Assembly (NCBI GenBank): GCA_900554495.1
Contig: USHR01000048.1
Location: forward strand, 1 to 11,975
Length of the DNA stretch: 11,975 nt
Origin: an uncultured Collinsella sp.
GTDB lineage: Bacteria; Actinomycetota; Coriobacteriia; Coriobacteriales; Coriobacteriaceae
Direction: 5' to 3'
Shown: piece by piece, positions 8,079 to 11,975 of the stretch
How the letters are laid out: every line of letters begins with the position of its first letter
Numbering within the stretch: the stretch's first letter is position 1
Program-made: the position numbers and the translations under genes
Notes under the pieces: generated by a model
The model's database searches: none
What the model was told of the DNA's origin: nothing
The model's input: only the letters and a program-made list of their open reading frames with translations

Positions 8079-9509
8079 ATGACGAACAAAGAGCTGGCTC
8101 AAAAGCTGCTGGACCTTTTGGGCGGTAAAGACAACGTGCTCGCAAACGCGGCGTGCATGACGCGCCTGCGCGTGACCGTCAAAGACACGGGCAACGTCGA
8201 CACGGAGGGTATTAAGGCGCTCGACGGCGTGATGGGCCTGGTCGAGGACGACACGATGCAGATCGTGCTGGGTCCGGGCAAGGTGAATAAGGTGCTCGAG
8301 GAGTTCTCCAAGCTCACCGGCCTTGCGAAAGGCGTTGCCGACGAGAGCGTGGTTGACGCTGCGGCCACAAACAAGGCCGCGCAGAAGGCCAAGTACGAGT
8401 CCAAGCCGGTTCAGGCCTTCCTCAAGAAGATTTCCAATGTCTTCGTCGCCCTGCTTCCCGGCATCATTGCGGCTGGCCTCATCAACGGTATCTGCAACGT
8501 CATTAACGTCTCGACGGCAGGCGCGCTTGCAGGCGAGTGGTGGTACCAGGGCATTCGTTCCATGGGCTGGGCCCTGTTTGCCTATCTGCCCATCTTGGTG
8601 GGCTATAACGCGGCGCGTGAGTTTGGTGGCTCCGCTGCGCTGGGCGGCATCGCCGGCATGATGTGCATCGCCAACAGTGCCATGCCCCTGCTTGCGCCTG
8701 GCGCGGCTGATCCTGCCACTGCCATTCTGCTGCCGCTCACCAATGCGCAGTACAACCCCGCAGCGGGCGGCATGATCGCGGCTCTCATCGCTGGTGCATT
8801 TTTTGCCTGGATGGAGCGTCAGATTCGCAAGGTTATGCCCAACGCACTCGACACGTTCTTGTCCCCGCTGCTGGTGCTCATCATCGGCGCCTTTGCTCTG
8901 ATGCTCGTCATCCAGCCGGTTGGCGCATGGCTGACGACTGCCATCTTTAGCGTTTTGACCTTTATCTTCGAGAAGCTGGGCGTCCTGGGCGGCTATATCC
9001 TGTCGGCAGGCTTCTTGCCGCTGGTGTCCGTCGGCCTGCATCAGGCGCTCACGCCGATCCACGCTATGCTCAACGATCCCGACGGCGCTACCAAGGGTAT
9101 CAATTACCTGCTTCCCATCCTTATGATGGCTGGCGGCGGCCAGGTCGGTGCCGGTTTGGCGCTGTACTTTAAGACCAAGAACGCCAAGCTCAAGAAGTAC
9201 GTCGCAGAGTCCATCCCCGTTGGAATCCTGGGTGTGGGCGAGCCTCTGATGTATGCTGTTACGCTGCCGCTCGTTCGTCCGTTTGTGACGGCCTGCCTGG
9301 GTGCCGGATTTGGCGGCGCGCTCGCGGCGCTGCTTCACATCGGCACGGTTTCTCAGGGCGTTTCCGGTCTGTTTGGCCTACTGATCGTTGTTCCTGGCCA
9401 GCAGCTCGGCTACGTTGCCGCTATGCTGCTTGCCTATGCCGCCGGCTTTGTCCTGACGTGGTTCTTTGGCGTCGACGAGCAGAAGATCAACGAGTTCTTT
9501 GGCGAGTAG
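8079..9509 (+). CDS. murP: PTS EIIBC transporter, probably MurNAc-specific (MurP)
   Basis: Membrane PTS permease that imports and phosphorylates a sugar, here most likely MurNAc or MurNAc-GlcNAc. The EIIB domain (1-80) has the phosphocysteine loop NAACMTRLRV with Cys26. A linker follows, then a glucose-superfamily EIIC domain (about 110-465) with about ten hydrophobic segments. EIIC contains GLHQALTPIHAML (319-331) and the sugar-site motif GVGEPL (385-390, Glu388). Length is 476 aa, as for E. coli MurP. No EIIA is fused or nearby, as with MurP, which uses the glucose EIIA. AAGGAGG (8068-8074) precedes the ATG. The gap to murQ is 57 bases with no terminator seen, so co-transcription is likely. 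Substrate assignment rests on context; the fold alone would also allow sucrose- or trehalose-type EIIBC. Confidence 0.88.
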   Translation: MTNKELAQKLLDLLGGKDNVLANAACMTRLRVTVKDTGNVDTEGIKALDGVMGLVEDDTMQIVLGPGKVNKVLEEFSKLTGLAKGVADESVVDAAATNKAAQKAKYESKPVQAFLKKISNVFVALLPGIIAAGLINGICNVINVSTAGALAGEWWYQGIRSMGWALFAYLPILVGYNAAREFGGSAALGGIAGMMCIANSAMPLLAPGAADPATAILLPLTNAQYNPAAGGMIAALIAGAFFAWMERQIRKVMPNALDTFLSPLLVLIIGAFALMLVIQPVGAWLTTAIFSVLTFIFEKLGVLGGYILSAGFLPLVSVGLHQALTPIHAMLNDPDGATKGINYLLPILMMAGGGQVGAGLALYFKTKNAKLKKYVAESIPVGILGVGEPLMYAVTLPLVRPFVTACLGAGFGGALAALLHIGTVSQGVSGLFGLLIVVPGQQLGYVAAMLLAYAAGFVLTWFFGVDEQKINEFFGE

Positions 9510-9517
9510 TTTGATAT

Positions 9518-9544
9518 CGCGAGCCGTGTTGCTCGGGGCTCGCG
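9518..9544 (+). other. Stem-loop just after murP
   Basis: CGCGAGCC (9518-9525) pairs perfectly with GGCTCGCG (9537-9544) around an 11-base loop, nine bases after the murP stop. No T-run follows, so on its own it is a poor intrinsic terminator; it may protect the murP mRNA 3' end. Confidence 0.55.
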
Positions 9545-9576
9545 GTGCGCGGCAGATTTCTTGATGCTATGGTTGT

Positions 9577-9610
9577 GCCGGCGGGGCTAACTGCTCCGCC
9601 GGCCTTTTTT
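9577..9610 (+). terminator. Strong terminator abutting the mupG ribosome binding site
   Basis: GCCGGCGG (9577-9584) pairs with CCGCCGGC (9596-9603), with one G-T and one G-C inner pair, followed by CTTTTTT (9604-9610). The next bases, AAAGGAG (9611-9617), are the ribosome binding site of mupG. Either mupG is expressed by partial readthrough from murP, or a promoter just upstream places this hairpin in the mupG leader. A possible -10 is TATGGT at 9569-9574. Confidence 0.85.
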
Positions 9611-9626
9611 AAAGGAGCGTTGAAGC

Positions 9627-10679
9627 GTGAAAACGGGTATTTCGATTTATCTTTCCAGCCCTCTGCAGGATATTGAGCGGACGATTGAGCGTGGTGCCGC
9701 GGCGGGTGCGCGCTATGCGTTCACCTCGCTGCATATTCCCGAGGATGGGGGAGCGGCGTATGCAGATAAAGTCCGTCATGTTCTGTCGCTGCTTTCCGCC
9801 CGCGGCATTGCGCTCATTGCCGATGTGGGGCCGCGTACGTGCGATTTGCTCGGGCTTGAGCGTATCGAGGACCTGCGCGATCTGGGGTTGGAATACCTTC
9901 GTTTGGACTATGGCTTTAGCGCCCAGCGGGTCGCGGAGCTGTCCGGTGTATTTCGCATTGTGGTCAATGCATCGACGGTGAGTTCTGATGAAATCGCATC
10001 GTGGCGTGAAGCCGGCGCCGATGTGACTCGTTTTGCCGCCTGCCACAATTTTTACCCCAAGCCTTATACCGGTTTAGCTCTTGAAGATGTTGCTCGGACG
10101 AATCTTCGTCTTGCGGCGCTTGGATTCGAAATCATGGCTTTTGTGCCGGGTGATGCTAACGTTCGCGGGCCGGTATTCGAGGGACTGCCGACGGTCGAGG
10201 CGCAGCGTGGTCGCGCGTCAAAGGTTGCTCTCAATATGCTTGAGCTTGCACATGGCGCCGATTGCGACATTGTGTTGGTCGGCGACCCCGATCTTTCCGA
10301 TGCGGGCTGGGCGCAGTTTGCTCAAGTTTCCGCCGGATACGTGGACCTGCAATGCGAGCTTGAGCCCGGTTATGCCTATGTGCGCGGGCAGATTCATCAC
10401 GACCGGCCCGACTCGAGTGTCCTCATCTTTAGGTCTCAGGAGTCACGTACGAAGCTTAAGCCGGATTCCGTGCCGACGGATGCCGGAGCCGGCCTGCCGC
10501 GAAAGGCGGGGTCGATCGCTGTGAGCAATAGCGGATATGGGCGCTACGAAGGCGAGCTTGAGATTGCGCGGGTCGATCTTCCCGGTGACGAGCGCATGAA
10601 CGTTGCGGGCCATATCACGCCCGAGGCAATGGAACTGCTGCCGTTTATCAAGCGCGGATTCGGGGTACGGTTCGTTTAA
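9627..10679 (+). CDS. mupG: DUF871 / MupG-type 6-phospho-N-acetylmuramidase
   Basis: Predicted 350-aa intracellular glycosidase of the DUF871 family. In S. aureus, MupG splits the PTS product MurNAc-6P-GlcNAc into MurNAc-6P and GlcNAc. An N-terminal TIM-barrel-like domain (about 1-240) carries LRLDYGF (91-97), CHNFYPKPYTGL (139-150) and GPVFEGLPTVEAQR (181-194). A small C-terminal domain (about 250-350) carries FRSQESRTK (268-276) and GRYEGELEIA (305-314). There is no signal peptide, which fits a cytoplasmic role after PTS uptake. The GTG at 9627 has AAAGGAG at 9611-9617, directly after a terminator T-run. It completes the pathway with murP and murQ. Family membership is firm; the enzyme function is inferred from homology and gene context. 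Confidence 0.9.
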   Translation: MKTGISIYLSSPLQDIERTIERGAAAGARYAFTSLHIPEDGGAAYADKVRHVLSLLSARGIALIADVGPRTCDLLGLERIEDLRDLGLEYLRLDYGFSAQRVAELSGVFRIVVNASTVSSDEIASWREAGADVTRFAACHNFYPKPYTGLALEDVARTNLRLAALGFEIMAFVPGDANVRGPVFEGLPTVEAQRGRASKVALNMLELAHGADCDIVLVGDPDLSDAGWAQFAQVSAGYVDLQCELEPGYAYVRGQIHHDRPDSSVLIFRSQESRTKLKPDSVPTDAGAGLPRKAGSIAVSNSGYGRYEGELEIARVDLPGDERMNVAGHITPEAMELLPFIKRGFGVRFV

Positions 10680-10695
10680 CGTGTGACCCGCGGGC

Positions 10696-10701
10696 TACAA
10701 T
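10696..10701 (+). promoter_or_regulatory. Candidate -10 box for the ArsC-like gene
   Basis: TACAAT, preceded by GGGC, closely matches the consensus TATAAT and lies 70 bases before the ArsC-like start. A weak TTTAAC at 10675-10680 is the best -35 candidate at a 15-base spacing. No terminator separates mupG from this point, so readthrough from mupG is also possible. Confidence 0.45.
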
Positions 10702-10771
10702 TGGCCCATCATACGAAGGCGCCTCGTGTGGCGTGTGCCTGCGTTGGCCGATCTATATTCGGAGGATTCCC

Positions 10772-11131
10772 ATGACTGTACTGTTTGTTGAATATCCCAA
10801 GTGCTCGACCTGTAAGAAGGCCAAGGCATGGCTGGACGAACATGGGGTAGAGTATATCGATCGCGATATCGTTTTGGACAATCCCACGGCTGATGAGCTT
10901 GCGACCTGGATTGCTCGTTCGGGGCTGCCGGTGCGGCGCTTCTTTAATTCGTCGGGCATGAAATATCGAGAGCTGGGCCTGAAGGCGCGTCTGGATGCGG
11001 GCATGACGGATCGGGAGTGCTACGAGCTGCTGGCGACCGACGGCATGCTGGTCAAGCGTCCGCTGCTGGTGGGCGACGACTTTGCGATTCCCGGCTTTAG
11101 GGAAGCGGCTTGGGCCGAGGCGTTGCTGTAG
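10772..11131 (+). CDS. ArsC/Spx-family thioredoxin-fold protein
   Basis: Predicted 119-aa cytoplasmic protein of the arsenate reductase (ArsC)/Spx/YffB family. The N-terminal CSTC motif (Cys11, Cys14) follows the first beta strand in VEYPKCSTCKKAKAWL (6-21). The C-terminal VKRPLLVGDDF segment (93-103) holds the conserved Arg-Pro of the fold. CxxC family members include Spx-type RNA polymerase-binding regulators and glutathione- or thioredoxin-linked reductases. Sequence alone does not choose between them, and no arsenic genes are nearby. The ATG at 10772 has GGAGG at 10761-10765; a longer in-frame reading from about 10733 has no such site and adds non-conserved residues. It converges with the minus-strand gene across a repeat array. 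Confidence 0.87.
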   Translation: MTVLFVEYPKCSTCKKAKAWLDEHGVEYIDRDIVLDNPTADELATWIARSGLPVRRFFNSSGMKYRELGLKARLDAGMTDRECYELLATDGMLVKRPLLVGDDFAIPGFREAAWAEALL

Positions 11132-11136
11132 CGGCT

Positions 11137-11185
11137 GCGGAAAGTGCGACCCGGAATTCGCTTCCAGAATGGGATGCGCTTTCCC
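11137..11185. repeat. Palindrome unit 1 of a 62-bp-period array
   Basis: GGAAAGTGCGACCC (11139-11152) faces GGGATGCGCTTTCC (11171-11184); 11 of 14 arm positions pair. The 18-base centre contains GCTTC, a decayed form of the GAGCTT centre in units 2 and 3. It starts five bases after the ArsC-like stop codon. Confidence 0.8.
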
Positions 11186-11198
11186 AAAGTGGCCGGTT

Positions 11199-11248
11199 GC
11201 GGAAAGCACGTCCCATTCTGAGCTTCGATTGTGGGACACGGTTTCCGG
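11199..11248. repeat. Palindrome unit 2 of the 62-bp-period array
   Basis: GGAAAGCACGTCCCA (11201-11215) faces TGGGACACGGTTTCC (11232-11246); 12 of 15 arm positions pair. The centre contains TGAGCTT. It begins exactly 62 bases after the equivalent base of unit 1. Confidence 0.82.
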
Positions 11249-11260
11249 TTGAGGGCTCGA

Positions 11261-11310
11261 CGGGAAAGTGGGGACCAGTTTGAGCTTGAAATCTGGGACG
11301 CACTTTCCGC
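11261..11310. repeat. Palindrome unit 3 of the 62-bp-period array
   Basis: GGAAAGTGGGGACCA (11263-11277) faces TGGGACGCACTTTCC (11294-11308); 12 of 15 arm positions pair. The centre contains TGAGCTTGAAATC. It begins exactly 62 bases after unit 2 and ends 18 bases before the stop of the converging minus-strand gene. Each unit could fold as a hairpin in RNA from either strand, so the array may also serve as a bidirectional terminator or 3' end protector. Confidence 0.82.
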
Positions 11311-11327
11311 CGGCGGGCCTGCCCCAG

Positions 11328-11738
11328 TCAGTCCGCCAGCTGTGCCCATTCGTGCGGATCGTAGACCTTTACGTGTTTGTTGGGCTTGCCGCTCCAGTAC
11401 TCCTCGTCCATAAAGGGCAGATATGCCTGAACGCCGGGGCAGATAAAGGGAATCCTCTGCTGTTGCAGTCGCTCGCGCTGGCGCTGCTCCAGGTGCGCCT
11501 CGGATATGACGGTCGGCATACCGGACAACTCGACGAGGCTTGCCTGGATTCGCTTAAGGTCGGGGAGTCCCGCGTGCCATGACATCCGCATGATCAAAAA
11601 GGATGCACGGCGGTATTTTGCCTGCACCACAGTAATGGCGGGGCGCAGTGTGGGATGGATTTTGTCCCGTTCGGGCCAAAGGTCGGCAGTGATCTCAAGG
11701 CCCAGGGTCTCCCATAGGTAATCAAGCTCTTCGTCCAT
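11328..11738 (-). CDS. Hypothetical 136-aa protein, N-terminal half of a putative MarR-type family
   Basis: No function can be assigned. The protein is soluble, without signal peptide or membrane segment. Residues 86-109 read QRQRERL..RIPFICPGVQAYLPF. This resembles a segment I recall from longer proteins, often annotated as MarR-type regulators, where a 'PF(I/V)xPGxQ.YLPF' stretch sits between an alpha/beta N-terminal part and a C-terminal winged helix. Here the chain ends 27 residues after that motif, so the winged helix would be missing. It may be a C-terminally truncated gene, since the palindrome array begins 18 bases beyond its stop, or a stand-alone short form. The ATG at 11738 (minus) has GAGG four bases upstream, a rather tight spacing. 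Third codon positions look coding-like. The family link is from memory and not certain. Confidence 0.65.
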   Translation of the reverse strand: MDEELDYLWETLGLEITADLWPERDKIHPTLRPAITVVQAKYRRASFLIMRMSWHAGLPDLKRIQASLVELSGMPTVISEAHLEQRQRERLQQQRIPFICPGVQAYLPFMDEEYWSGKPNKHVKVYDPHEWAQLAD

Positions 11739-11779
11739 GGCGCCTCGATATCTACGCGATCATTGATACTTCGATTGTG

Positions 11780-11834
11780 TTGCCTGGTGCTATCGTTTTC
11801 GCGGTAGAATCTGCCAACGGTTGACGGCTACCGC
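11780..11834 (+). promoter_or_regulatory. Promoter-like sequence inside an inverted repeat
   Basis: TTGCCT (11780-11785) and TAGAAT (11805-11810) are -35 and -10 candidates at a 19-base spacing. The -10 overlaps GCGGTAG (11801-11807), which pairs with CTACCGC (11828-11834). A small CAACGGTTG palindrome (11815-11823) lies in the centre. It faces right, toward sequence beyond the window. The layout suggests a promoter with an overlapping operator, or a structured transcript start. Confidence 0.45.
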
Positions 11835-11975
11835 TCGCGGCGTTTTGCCCTTCGTGTACAGCGGTCGGCTTCACAGGTTCTTCACGGGTTGGACTAAATT
11901 AGGCCAATTTGACTGAATTTGGTTGATTTCCGATCTCAGCCGAACACATTGAGCGGATAGGCCGTTCCCGCAGTT
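11835..11975. other. Non-coding right end of the window
   Basis: I found no convincing coding frame or RNA gene here. It holds a degenerate direct repeat, GACTAAATTAGG (11892-11903) and GACTGAATTTGG (11911-11922), at a 19-base offset. The second copy lies within an imperfect palindrome from CCAATTT (11904-11910) to AATTTGG (11916-11922). It is probably the leader of a gene or RNA that starts beyond the window. Confidence 0.4.

Noticed and set aside
10772..11131. Part of an arsenic resistance operon
   Set aside because: No arsB, acr3 or arsR lies nearby, and the CxxC form of the family also includes Spx-like regulators and general reductases.
11137..11310. CRISPR array
   Set aside because: There are only three units, each is itself a palindrome about 50 bp long with 12-15 bp between units, and repeats are diverged. 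Spacers and cas genes are absent.
11020..11349. Overlapping short open frames on both strands through the palindrome array
   Set aside because: They run through the repeat units, have no ribosome binding sites, and their apparent peptides simply translate the palindromes.

Overview
The window reads as chromosomal DNA of a high-GC Gram-positive bacterium, most likely a gut Coriobacteriia member close to Collinsella. This rests on GC-rich third codon positions, strong AGGAGG ribosome binding sites, frequent GTG/TTG starts and the gene set. The genus is inference, not shown by any marker gene.

Layout, left to right. (1) 165-2292: overlapping ftsE-ftsX, a cell-division ABC-type complex. FtsE carries an unusual N-terminal Pro/Ala/Gln-rich extension of about 170 residues. 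A strong terminator (2317-2350) closes the operon. (2) 2428-4563: RNase R (rnr), a compact form without an N-terminal winged helix or basic C-terminal tail, followed by a GC-rich stem-loop. (3) 4696-6031: a REP-like cluster of inverted repeats, a solitary serine recombinase, and a small VanZ-like membrane protein. (4) 6236-10679: an N-acetylmuramic acid (MurNAc) recycling cluster: murR (RpiR-type regulator), murQ (MurNAc-6P etherase), murP (PTS EIIBC) and mupG (DUF871 6-phospho-muramidase). The regulator gene is interrupted by an in-frame amber codon, with its C-terminal half otherwise intact. (5) 10772-11131: a small ArsC/Spx-like thioredoxin-fold protein. (6) 11137-11310: three imperfect palindromes with an exact 62-bp period between two converging genes. 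(7) 11328-11738, minus strand: a 136-aa protein resembling the N-terminal half of longer putative MarR-type regulators. (8) 11739-11975: no gene, but a promoter-like sequence embedded in an inverted repeat, reading out of the right end.

The MurNAc genes form one coherent pathway. MurP takes up and phosphorylates MurNAc or a MurNAc-GlcNAc disaccharide; MupG splits the phosphorylated disaccharide inside the cell; MurQ converts MurNAc-6P to GlcNAc-6P and D-lactate; MurR would sense MurNAc-6P. The gene content matches the mupG-murQ-murP-murR set known from Staphylococcus aureus, in a different order. No EIIA is encoded here, so a general glucose-type EIIA elsewhere in the genome is expected.

I saw no tRNA, rRNA, CRISPR array or complete transposon. 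The most notable observations are the amber-interrupted murR, the 62-bp palindrome array, the crossing inverted repeats before the recombinase, the terminator abutting the mupG ribosome binding site, and the FtsE extension.
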